A DNA stretch of 64,000 nt from Obelidium mucronatum (Eukaryota > Chytridiomycota > Chytridiomycetes > Chytridiales > Chytriomycetaceae): contig JAIVFH010000003.1 in the NCBI GenBank assembly GCA_025765595.1, forward strand, positions 310,001-374,000, read 5' to 3'. This document shows, piece by piece, positions 44,051 to 53,780 of the stretch; position 1 is the first letter of the stretch; each line of letters opens with the position of its first letter. Made by a program: the position numbers and the translations under genes. The notes below the pieces were generated by a model. It worked only from the letters and a program-made list of their open reading frames with translations, did no database searches and was not told the DNA's origin.

Positions 44051-44829
44051 ATCAACAAATTTACTTTGCTACAGCCTTCACCAGTGGGAAATGACTACCT
44101 GGATAACGATCTGGTTGGGACAGGAACCAAAGGACAGTACCATTCGTTGATTCCTTCCAATGACGATGCTGACTTGGTGGACTGCATAGCACTCAAAGCA
44201 CAAGAATTGGCTGCCCACCCTGATACAGATCCAACCATCCGCCTTGTGTCTCCACCTTCAGCCATATGCCTCCGATTTAATCATTTGCCTCACTATAAAC
44301 AAGAATCCTTGGACGCAAAACGCTTGGAGTTGCAAACTGAGTCCCATTATTGCGCTTTTTTGGAAAAGGAATGTCGCTGCTTCTTCTTGCCTGTTCCATC
44401 CTCATCAAGTACCATGCTGCTTGATCTGGAAACTCTTCTTTTGCGTCATTCCGCCAAATTCTTGAAAATACCCATTGATCCCAACCACATAGTCTTACCC
44501 TTCTTCACTCCATCGGTCGAAAGACGTATCAAGTTGACATTTCTCCCAACTGCACAGTTTGATTCAAGTGTTTTCCGATTGATCCCGGTTTTGCCTTTAC
44601 TATTCACAACGCCCAAGGCAAGACCCTCAAACATGTCATTCTGAGCCTCAAGTACATCAAAGGCCTCAAGAGTCCTGGACTTACTCTCCCCATGTTTTAT
44701 GTTGCCTTTTCAAGAGTGGAAAATATGGACATGATACGTAAATTCGCCCTTGACGACATTTCCAGAACACGCATCTATTCTTTGAAACATGGTCCCCATT
44801 TGTTAGATTTCATGGTCCCCATTTGTTAG
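44045..44829 (+). pseudogene. PIF1-like helicase fragment
   Basis: The end of a PIF1/Helitron-type superfamily 1 helicase is plain at 44581-44829: FPIDPGFAFTIHNAQGKTL, then LPMFYVAFSRVENMDMI. These match helicase motifs V (TIHxxQGxTL) and VI (YVAxSR). The frame is shifted from the open reading upstream (44045-44644), and a TGA lies just before the motif, so at least one frameshift has broken it. No Walker A is found upstream. Stop at 44827-44829. Source may be a Helitron or a captured PIF1 gene. Confidence 0.7.
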
Positions 44830-45443
44830 ACTTCTTCAGCACACCCCACTCAATTGAAAATAAATTTCAATTTTAAAATATCTAACTGAATTTTGTGGAC
44901 AGCCGCAATACTCATCGGAAACAGAGGCTGCAATTCCTTGTTAACTTTTTTTTTATTTTTAAATTTTTTATTTTTATTTTTTCCCTCTCGTATCATTTTA
45001 TTTTCTTAAACTCTTTTTTCAGCTTTCACTTTTCAATTTTTTTTTTTTGTTTTTGTTTTCTTTTCAGTAGTGAGTGTTACAATAAGAGGAAAAAACTCAG
45101 GCCCGAAATTTTGTGATTTAAATGGTATAAATACATGGGATGAAGTTTTGAAGAGGAGTTGGGGTTGGAGAAGATACATCAGGTTGGGAGCCAATCAATT
45201 TGTGATGATGGTGGGAGCCAATCAGATTTTGAGGACGTGTGGCCTCCTCAGAATAAACATTGTAGAGACTCACAATTCAAAGCGTTAGTGATAAGAAAAT
45301 AAATAATAAAACAAATAATAAAAGATATTTTGTTTGCTCCTTTGAGCATCACAAAATTCCAACCACCCCCAAAAAATGTTCAAAACATTGTCACAAACAC
45401 ATCTTCTGCACTGCACCCTTGCAAACTTAAAACATACGTATTT
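44830..45443. other. Gene-free, T-rich stretch
   Basis: Long T-rich runs at 44945-45065. A short duplicated GGGAGCCAATCA occurs at 45187 and 45212, and AATAAA clusters near 45300. No gene is supported. Confidence 0.5.
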
Positions 45444-46269
45444 TTATTTGCTTTTTCTCTCACACAAAGTTTTATCATTAGTAATAAAGAAGATAGACTT
45501 TAGTTCCTCCACACACTCTTTGTCACTCAAAACATGTTGATCAAATGTGTTCTGCCGCCCACGCTTGTGTGCAGGGCATATATGCTGCAGTTGAGCCACG
45601 CCACGCTGGATTGCCAGATCTTGGTGCAGGTTGGTTTTCTGTTTCTCCACGACAGGTTTTCGCATCTTTGGCAGCCAATTTGGTTGCTCCCACCCTCTTT
45701 TGACGTGTCTTTTGATTCTCTTTCTTTTCTTTTGACGCTTTTTGTTTGATTCCTTGGCATCAATGGCCACTTGCTGTTCCTGGTGGAGTTCTTCAAACGT
45801 TGGTCTTGACAACTGACAGGTGTCAAACCTGGGTGCAAAATCTCCCAACAAGCTTTAACAAAAGAACAGGTAACCAGTGCTCCTCGCTCAAGAAACCAGT
45901 TTCGCTGAACACAATCTTGCATGGTACTGAAACTCTGGCGTTGGCTATGGTCTTTGGGTCTTGAATCTCGAGGTTTCTGAATTTGGTTGGAGGGGCAAGA
46001 ATGTCCAAAACTTGCTCTCCTGATGCTGTCACAAATGGAATGAAGCTGGCAACCTTGCCTCTGGAGCCAGTTATCTCACTGGGGCGGGCAACTGCAGTAC
46101 TGACCAGAGCCTGAGAGCTGGAAGAACTGTTTTTGAGCTTGAGATGCATTTCGCCAACATTGACCAGATTTGGCCAGCTAAAACGGCCAGATATCATCCA
46201 AACTTCAAACTGCTCCACCCATTTGGCGATCTCCGCTTTGGTAAGTGGATCTGTTTGTGCCTTGCTCAT
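45444..46269 (-). pseudogene. Broken DDE-type transposase, pogo/Tc1-like
   Basis: Two open stretches in different frames (46269-45823 and 45851-45444). The first reads EIAKWVEQFEVWMISGRFSW, then NLVNVGEMHLKL, where related transposases have NVDE or NMDET as the first catalytic Asp; here Asp is Gly. ITGSRGKVASFIPFVTASG follows, then FSETGFLSEEHWLPVLLL. The second is very basic (KKRQKKRKRIKRHVKRG), as in the C-terminal tails of these enzymes. Family placement is tentative. Confidence 0.5.
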
Positions 46270-46469
46270 AGCTTTTGTAGTTTGGAGGCAAACTAGATCT
46301 GAATGGCACTTGATGAACTTGGGATACCATGCCTTTGCTGACCACGTTGAACAGGATTCTTTGCATGATTGTACTCAGTGACCAACGCTATGAAGTCTGT
46401 TCGAGCCATTGGACAGTGGCAGATCAATCTTGCAGTGAACATTTGATGTGGGAATGTCTTGTCCATGCG

Positions 46470-46910
46470 TCAGTAGATGGATTGAACTGGATCTTGATTG
46501 ATCTTGAGGTTTGCAGCAACGCTTTGGGATGCCTTCCTGATGGAATGGTTGTTGTTCACCAAGTTGGTGACATCGGCAAAAACTTGCCTGTGCACGGAGC
46601 TATTCTGCTGGGCTGGAGCCTTCGTATAATTTGGAATCTTCATTTGACGTGTGCAAAATTTGGAGGCGTTATGAAAAAATGCAGTTGATTTATTTGGTTT
46701 TGAACTTTTTTGGAGCATGGTTGGATTGGCAATTTCACTCACTATGAAGACACGGTCCAGCAACACAAGCATAATATCAAGATATGCATCCTTTGCTTTC
46801 TCCTCACTACACGCGCCATCCAGTTGAGCCTTACAATAAGCTCCCCCAAGGTATGTGTTCTTATTCAACGCAATACCTTGCCAAAAAAATGGCATACTGA
46901 CTATACACAC
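46470..46910 (-). other. Unidentified open stretch in transposon debris
   Basis: 146 codons reading ALNKNTYLGGAYCKAQLDG, then AYLDIMLVLLDRVFIVSEIA. I do not recognise it. It sits between two broken mobile genes and probably belongs to a decayed element. Confidence 0.3.
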
Positions 46911-47130
46911 GTAAAATTAAATTCTTGAGTTAAAATCAAACACTCTAACCTGTTAAACAAGAGCTTCAAGGTTGAGAACCGGGACACTAGTCAATTTTGT
47001 AAAGCAGGAACTGGTTTTTGTAGTGAGGCAGACTTTGCAGAGCCAGCCTTTCTGGGTTGCCTCTTCACTGGATACACAATCCAATAATAATTTACCTGAT
47101 GATGTCTGAAAAATCTGAAAATGAGATGAG

Positions 47131-47986
47131 TTAAAATTCTATCATGTCAAATTTAGACTTAAACCTTTGTCCATCACAATCAACATAATTCCAACAAATC
47201 TTCTTGTGTTCACAGATTTGTGATCCATCACAATCCACACATTTGCTACAAATCTTCTTGTGTTCACAGATTTCACAACCTTTGCAATCCACACAATAAT
47301 AGTGTTCCTTTTTGTGTTCAAGATTCCTGGTCCATCACATTCCACACATTGAGAACATCTCTTATTGTGTTCACAGATTCCTACCCCTTTGCAATCCAGG
47401 TCCTTTTTGTGTTCACACAAATTCTGTGGTAAATATGTTAAGTGCCCTATCCCTTAAGAGTAAAAATTGTCACATACTCTTGTTTTAGTGGAGATCACTC
47501 CTGTGACTTTCACACTAATTGTGTTTTTTGCAAATTTTGACTTTGAAGGTTTAGCAGTCCATATAGAACAGCAGATGCAGACGAGGTGCTGGATTCAACT
47601 TGTTGGGTTTCAAAGACAGAGGAATGGTGGGATTTCACACCAATTGACTTTTTTGCAAATTTTGCCTTTGAAGGCTTAGCAATTTTATGTACAACAGCAG
47701 ATGTCAAGGAGGTGCTGGATTCAACTTGTTGGGTTTCAAAAACAGGGGAATAGTGGAATTGAGAGGTTGCCACTTTTGAGTCAACATCCGTCAAAGTTCC
47801 CAAAAGACTATCATAGTGAGGTTCACGTGTAATAACTCTTTTCAACACTGGTGAATCAGGCACAGTGATCAAATCAGAATCCTCAGAATCAAGATGAATG
47901 CAGTTGAATTCAGAAGAGAGAACATCTGTGCTGAGATGTTGTTGTGGCCTTGTAATATAGATATTGAGGAAAAGAGCTGCAGCCAT
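47131..47986 (-). pseudogene. Decayed gene with 18-residue CEH…C..C repeats
   Basis: In the last 290 bases at least five copies of an 18-residue unit follow one another, e.g. ICEHKKICSKCVDCDGSQ, with pattern C-x-H-x6-C-x2-C, likely to bind zinc. Between copies 2 and 3 one base is lost (ATCTTGAACAC where others read ATCTGTGAACAC, about 47328), shifting the frame. Upstream (47986-47510) is a Ser/Thr-rich region with an internal duplication of VFETQQVESSTS (two copies, about 47745 and 47615). Repeats of this CEHxR/K type are known from some early-diverging fungi, oomycetes and giant viruses; their role is not established. The N-terminal part may or may not belong to the same gene. Confidence 0.6.
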
Positions 47987-48882
47987 GGCAAAGATATCAT
48001 GGGATTTGCAGGAATAAAATCAATCAAAGTCAGCAGATTTTCTTGCTTGAGACCCAGTTGTTGCCAATAGGATGGATCAGGCATAGCAGTTTCTGTCTCC
48101 AACAACAACTCCTGTTGGATACTGGTTGTCTGGGATGGCGGGGATGTCTTGGGCAGTTATGGAAATCAATAGATTGGCAAAAGTGAATCTATTCTCAAGA
48201 AGAGAAGTAATACCAGGGGTTTGGTTGTTATGCTGGGGTTCCTAAAGTGTAATGTGAATGCAATAATAAATCAAAAAAGTAGAGGGACACACCTTGACAT
48301 GGCTTGATTCATTCCGCAATTTAGGTGCAGCTTTCTTGCAATTCCTGCAGGACTGCCTCCAGATTACTAGGCCAAACATTACCAAATAGGCTATGCAACT
48401 CATGTTATTTGTTAAGTCTCACTGGAGGCCTTATCAGTTTCGAACAAGATGTACAAGTTTTAAACTTCTTACCCTGATCAGATAAAAAAGTTTTGTTGCA
48501 TGCAGAACATTTCTAGTATTATCATATAAGGCCAAAATTAATAGATTAATTATTACAAAACGCAATCTTAATGGGATTTGAAATATCAAAATCTTTGCAT
48601 ATAAAACCATCATATAACTTATCAATGAGGGTGTTGGTTTCAGGTTCAAATTGCTATACGTTTTCTGGTTGATCTTTTTATGGCCTTTCCAATGTCACAC
48701 TCCTTCAAAATTCTAATGATGAGCGGAGTAAGATCATCAACATTGAAGTGCAACAGTGGTTGTATAGACTCTGCTGTATTCAGATCCAACAACAAATGAA
48801 GACTCCTTTGTAGCACCAGTTTCACAGATGTGGACCAATTTGTCTCTGGCATGCTTCTTTGATGCCACTTGTTGATTGGTTG
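47987..48882. other. Transposon debris, little recognisable
   Basis: Short minus-strand readings (48930-48646, 48649-48434, 48108-47869) share no known motif. One, reading SVKLVLQRSLHLLLDLN, could be helical. I cannot assign them. Confidence 0.35.
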
Positions 48883-48962
48883 TGTTAGAACCAGATAGTC
48901 AATAAAAGACTTAAGGGTTCTTGAAGGCACGAGGGCTTAGGGGGCACAGGGGCTTGGCCAAT
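48883..48962 (-). repeat. 80-bp fragment of the chromovirus LTR
   Basis: From TGTTAGAACCAGATAGTC to CAATA it matches the first 80 bases (plus-strand order) of the 31702 and 37256 LTRs, with only a few differences (CACAGGGGC for CACGAGGGC, TTGGCC for TTGTCC). It is cut off there and lacks the tRNA-like part. It marks a second, older insertion of the family. Confidence 0.92.
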
Positions 48963-49380
48963 AGTCACCAATCTGGTGCTTCTAATTGTCTTAATGAACT
49001 CAAACACCATTTCAATTGACACGATTCAGAAAGAGTTTGTCAAGGCACTGGGATCGCTGTTGACAGAGCTGGTGCTGATACAGAGCAAGCCTTGAATGAG
49101 ATGATCAGCTTCTGCTCATGTGAACTGGTGCTTTTGGGCTTCTATTTTGCTCCAAGGAGATGTTTGGAACTGTGAGCAATGCTTGCAAGGACCAGATGCC
49201 TCAATTATTCACCTGTTTGCAATGGCTGGTGTTGCTCATCAGTATCAAAATCATCAGACTCTCTTGTCCAATCACATTGCAATTCAGGAGAATCAAAGAA
49301 ACGGAACCAGTTGGAAGCTCTTTGATTCGCAATGAATCAAATCAATGCATTGATTATGGATTTGGATGCTTGATTGGCTG
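48963..49380. other. Unassigned stretch
   Basis: Plus-strand readings are short and broken by stops. No motif is recognised; it is probably transposon debris. Confidence 0.35.
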
Positions 49381-50270
49381 CTAGAGAAGTTGAAAACAGG
49401 CAGTGGCGCTGTCCAGAATCCAGAAAGAGTATGGCCCGGGATATTGATGGACTTTTGCATTGTTCAAAGCAAAATCTCGACAGCATTCAAAGAACTTGTG
49501 ACGGTCAAATGTTCCCTCTGTGATAAACGTGTCCAAGACTCCGAAAAGGCCAATGAAACACAACAGCAAGACACGAGGCTTCCAATTGAATTCCCCTCAA
49601 TACACCAGGGCTTGTCCTTTGCAATCATAGCCATGTGACCGAAGCATATCTTGATTGTCGAAGGAAGTTTTGTCCAGAAAAACAAGATTTGCCAGGGTCC
49701 AAGGCAGAGTGGTGTCTTTGCCAGCATTTTTTCCCACAAACGGCACGTTTGAAATCCATTTCAAATAGCGAGAGATTACAATTTGCCTCTTGTGCTATCG
49801 GTGTTGCTTATAGAAATAAACAATTTCCATAATGGAGGGATTAGCGACAACATCTTCTCATATATCAAAGCTAACCCATTAGTCCCCCTAGCATATCTAT
49901 AGTGAGTTGCAGTTGGGATCAGTTTGAACGAGCCCAGTAAGACACATTCAGCAAATCAAACCCAGTTTCATTTTGTGGAAGTTGCATAGCTCGGGTTGAA
50001 GGTCTTGTAACTGTTCTCAGAACCTGTTCAGCTAAAAAAATCGGAGCAAAAAAAACCTTCAAAATATCTGAAAGACACCCCAAGGGAGAGCAAGAAGTTC
50101 CTTTGCAAATCTGACAACTTCTGCTTCACTCACTTGCATAGCACGACGCTCAATGACTTTCCACAAGACACCAGCTTCGCGCAGAATGATAAAAATCGAA
50201 GATAAATGGACTTGGAATTGGTACCTGCGGCGGACTGCAGGCGGCGGCACTCGTACGGCAGCACGGACGC
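49381..50270 (-). pseudogene. Catalytic part of an IS630/Tc1-like DDE transposase, broken
   Basis: Minus strand: IILREAGVLWKVIERRAMQV and FAKELLALPW (about 50200-50080) form the end of the DNA-binding part. The catalytic block follows after about 380 bases of unrelated sequence: LVFLDKTSFDN (about 49690), GYDCKGQALVY, a TGA stop, GEFNWKPRVLLLCF, GVLDTFITEGTFDRHKFFEC and VHQYPGPYSFWILDSA (about 49420). The two Asp residues in FLD and WILD are the expected catalytic ones. The stop, the inserted spacer and the missing C-terminus make it a pseudogene. Confidence 0.75.
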
Positions 50271-50410
50271 CGCCACGTGCAGAATTGAGAGAGCAGCATC
50301 CGTCCCTCTGCGGCCGGTATTGCGGCAATGTAAATGTTGTTGTCGAAGAGAAATATTGAAGCAAACTGTTTTGCTCCACAAGATTGCGGTCAAAACTGCG
50401 AAGCTACGAA

Positions 50411-50689
50411 TGGACATCCGAGTGGTAGTCGAGAACCATCATGCCACACCGGAAGTGAAGGCATATTGCCTTTACATGTACTATTTCATGGGTGTGAAGC
50501 CGGCCCAGCTGACAAAGATGTTCTCGAAATCCAAAACCACTATAACCACTTGGATTGACACATACGAATCTACCGGGGTCCTGGGCCGAATTTCAACTGA
50601 ATCTGTATACCGTAATTTCACTCCTGACAAGCGATAATGGCTCATTGACTTGTATGAAGCGAAGCCAGCTCTTTTTGGCAAAGGCAGGC
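50411..50689 (+). pseudogene. Inverted N-terminal (helix-turn-helix) part of the same transposase type
   Basis: Plus strand: MDIRVVVENHHATPEVKAYC, then GVKPAQLTKMFSKSKTTITT, WIDTYESTGVLGR, a TAA at about 50636, then WLIDLYEAKPALF. This is the DNA-binding domain that normally precedes the block found on the minus strand at 50270-49381. The two halves face each other, so an inversion appears to have split one gene. Confidence 0.7.
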
Positions 50690-51266
50690 GCTCGCGACTG
50701 CCGACGCGCTGCTCGACTGGCTGCTGGCCGTCGAGCACGTGATCCACAACGAGTCGGCAAGCCCGGAGGACGCCTTGGCCTTGGCGCCTGTCGCCGAAAT
50801 CGCGAGTTTGCCTCCTGCTGCTCCCGCTCCGTGGCTGCTGCTCCAGCAGCCCCTGTCTCCAATGAAACAGTCGCAAAGAAGCCGGCATCCTCCTCAGTCA
50901 CTAAAGGAAATCCCCACTGGCAATATTCCTGCAAGGAGATTGTCTGAACAAGTACCCCCACAATCGTTAAAGTCTCCTGTCCAATCATCCGTGCCAAAAT
51001 CAAAAGGCCCGACCGCTCCTGCCCGTCGTGGAACAACTGGCGGTGTACAAAGCGACGAGGGATTATTTTAATGATCGATTTGACCGCAGGATCGGAATTA
51101 TCAGCTACGATAAGTGCAGCTGCACCAATACGGTCGCCTTCTAGATCTTCTGTTGCCCGTCCTTCGCGTTTTCACTTAGCTTCAGTTTTAGATAAATGAA
51201 GAAATTGTGTTTACAATAAAGTCTTTCTTCCTCCTTTTGACCTTTTTATCAAACAGAAACTGGAAA
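50690..51266 (+). other. GC-rich open stretch, possibly a truncated host gene
   Basis: The first 150 bases are GC-rich like the 5' ends of host genes here, with a reading ADALLDWLLAVEHVIHNES, then a Pro/Ser-rich part ending GGVQSDEGLF near 51071. Overlapping frames are also open, so the coding frame is uncertain. The transposase remnant lies directly upstream, so it may be a gene cut by the insertion. From 51072 to 51266 nothing is seen except an A/T-rich leader with AATAAAG before the next gene. Confidence 0.35.
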
Positions 51267-52060
51267 ATGTCTGTCATCAACGTCGCCTCCCTCAACGTGC
51301 GTACTTCCCGCCCCGCCACTGGTGCCGCTGCCGCTGCGCGATCCGGCCGCGCCCGGCGCCGCGGCGGCGGCACACCAATCATCGCATCGCATCGATCGAA
51401 CCAATGACCGTTATTAAACCTTGCCTCCTTCCCGCAGGTTGCCCGCTGGGGTGCCTTCATTGTCGGTGGATTCTACGGATACACTCGCCAGACGTCCCTC
51501 ACTCTCCAAGTCGCCAAGAACAATGAAGAGAAGGAGTTCCAGAGCTACGCTGCCCTTGTGGAAGAGGCCAAGATTGCTTTTGAAGCCGCCTACAACAGAG
51601 AACAGGCTGCCAAGGCTGCTCCATTGGGCAGTGAGTATTTTTTTTAACTTGAATTGGCAGTGAATGGAAGGCAGCGGATGGACGGAGCCGTGTTTTACTG
51701 GGTTTGCGCTTTTTTTTTCGCAAAACCTGGAACTCTCATCAACAGTACCATCGGATCATTGCCAAACAATCAGCATTCAGTTTTATACTGGAACTTGATT
51801 GTCGATTCGAATTTTATTGGGAGATCCTCGAATCAATGGACTTATTATTTGAACACCAAAATGCGACGCTCTCTATGATCTAAAACTCGGCCGTTTTCTT
51901 TTTTCCCCCTAGTCGTTATTGACTCTGAGTCTTACAAGTTCAGTGGAGACAAGTGGATGGACTTTGCTCTGGTGAGTCATGCTGGTTTTTTTTTCTTTGT
52001 ATGAACAAGTGTTAACCCTTCGTCTCTTTTCTATAAATTATCAAGTCTCAACAAAAGTAA
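51267..52060 (+). CDS. Mitochondrial F1Fo-ATP synthase subunit e
   Basis: Small inner-membrane subunit (yeast Tim11/Atp21) that helps ATP synthase form dimers and shape cristae. Four exons: 51267-51296, 51438-51631, 51913-51971 and 52046-52060, about 98 residues. The sequence reads MSVINVASLNVARWGAFIVG, then GFYGYTRQTSL, with a GxxxG (GGFYG) in a membrane helix, the dimerisation motif of this subunit. The rest is a charged helix (NNEEKEFQSYAALVEEAKIA). It ends SESYKFSGDKWMDFALSQQK. Intron 1 is GC-rich, the others T-rich. Size and motif fit the family. Confidence 0.88.
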
Positions 52061-52179
52061 ATCTCTTTTGTTTTGTGTGTTGCAAAGCGTCGTGTCTTTG
52101 ACGTTCTCCGTCTTTCCCTTCAAATATAACAGCTGAATAAAGCAAAAATGGTCAACAAAGTTAATTTTATTTAAAGTAA

Positions 52180-53717
52180 ATGCCAGCAAGGAATTGGGTC
52201 GACACATCAGCAGCTCCAACGTCGACGATACCGTCAAAGGCATCCATCGCTCCATCCGCCAAATTATCATTGAAGCAAAAACGAAAGTCATTGGTGAATC
52301 CATGTCCAGTTAAACTGCTGGAATCGCAGCTTCAAAGCTCGCCAGTTTCGGCAACGGTGCTACCAAAGAGCCTTTCAACCTCATTGAGAGACTTGTTTCG
52401 GAACTTTTATAATTGGATAGCTTCTATGGTAATGGCGTTGCTACTAAGGGCGATTCGGTACTGTCATGAAACATTCAACGGAAAGCTCCCAACTTGTAAC
52501 TGACTTTTTTTTCCTCCTCTCCTCTACCCCAACCTCTCTGTTAGGCTGGGTCCTGTTCCGAAACATGTTGCCTTTATCATGGATGGAAATCGACGGTTTG
52601 CAAGGAAACGAGGGATGCAAGTCAGTAAAGGGCATGCAGAAGGAGCTGATACTTTGGAAGAGGTAACTTTTTGTGATCTTTTGTGTCGTTTTTCCTTTTC
52701 GGAGAATATGTATTCAGCGATGTTAAGCTTTATACTACCCCATGTGATTTGAATTCCAATCTTGACCCAGTTTTTTTTTTTTTTTTTTTTTTTTAATAAC
52801 ATGTTACATTCAACATATATGCAGACACTGGATTGGTGTCTGAAATTGGGAGTCAAGACAGTCAGTGTATACGCTTTCAGCACAGAGAATTTCAACAGAG
52901 ACAAGGAGACAGAGGTGGATCCTTTGATGAAAATTTGCGCCGAAAAATTCAACAAGTTTGCTTCTCACAGGTATGTGTGTGTGTTTGTGTGTGTGTATGT
53001 ATTCTCATACATATCCCTTTTTTCTGTTGGAATTTAGTGATCTTGTAAAAAAACATGACATTGCGGTGCGAGTCCATGGTCGTCTAAATCTCCTCCCAGA
53101 TTCTGTACTGGACGCTGCCCATCTTGCTACGAAAATGACAATCAATAATGCGAATGCGACGCTCAATATTTGTATGCCGTACACAAGCCGGGAGGAGATT
53201 GCTTATGCAATCAAAACGCTAGTACGAGGCGTTGAGGATGGCATGCTTGAGATCGATGATATTGGAGAAGAGGTCCTGGAACAGTGTTTTTGGACGGGTG
53301 GGTTGGGTAGAGATGAGGGTAAGGGAATTGGGGGTGGCCCTTTGGACATGCTTGTGAGAACTAGTGGGGAAGTTCGTTTGAGTGATTATATGCTCTGGCA
53401 GGTTTGTTGTTTCTTTCGGTTTTTGTTCAGCTTCTTTGTAAACCATTTTGTAGGCTTCCAGTGCTTGTCAAATTCATTTTTTGAGTGTATATTGGCCTGA
53501 TTTTACATTCTGGCATATGTTGCCTGCTCTGCTGCAATACCAAGCAAATTATTTATCCCTTTCCAGTTCACGGAAAGCACATCAACAGCAAGCGGGATTC
53601 ATTTTGAACGGAAACCACACGAACGACGAGAAGCTTATGTTGCGCGTGGAACGTGTGAGAAAGTTTCTGGAAAGCGTTAGAAAACAAAGGTTGGGGGATG
53701 CTATGGGACATATGTGA
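52180..53717 (+). CDS. RER2: Dehydrodolichyl diphosphate synthase (cis-prenyltransferase)
   Basis: Makes the long polyprenyl diphosphate used for dolichol, the lipid carrier of N-glycosylation, at the ER. Five exons: 52180-52457, 52545-52662, 52825-52970, 53038-53401, 53454-53717. The N-terminus has a hydrophobic helix ([14 protein letters not shown]). Exon 2 gives the substrate-binding loop [20 protein letters not shown] with the catalytic Asp of MDGNRR. Then [16 protein letters not shown], and later [16 protein letters not shown]. The conserved [15 protein letters not shown] and VYWPDFTFW follow; the first Glu replaces an expected Glu/Gln position. The C-terminus [12 protein letters not shown] carries an RxG-like motif. 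An intron near 52770 has a 24-base T run. Single-chain Rer2-type is inferred because the catalytic residues are all present. Confidence 0.93.
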
Positions 53718-53780
53718 CTTTATTATTCATAAAAAAACCGCCAATTCCCTTGCCTCCTCTTTACATTTTTTTGGGGGGGT

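Noticed and set aside
44045..44829. Functional host PIF1 helicase
   Set aside because: No Walker A or B motifs are seen, and a frame change plus stop lies directly before motif V.
45444..46269. Working transposase
   Set aside because: The first catalytic Asp is replaced by Gly, and the coding sequence is in two frames.
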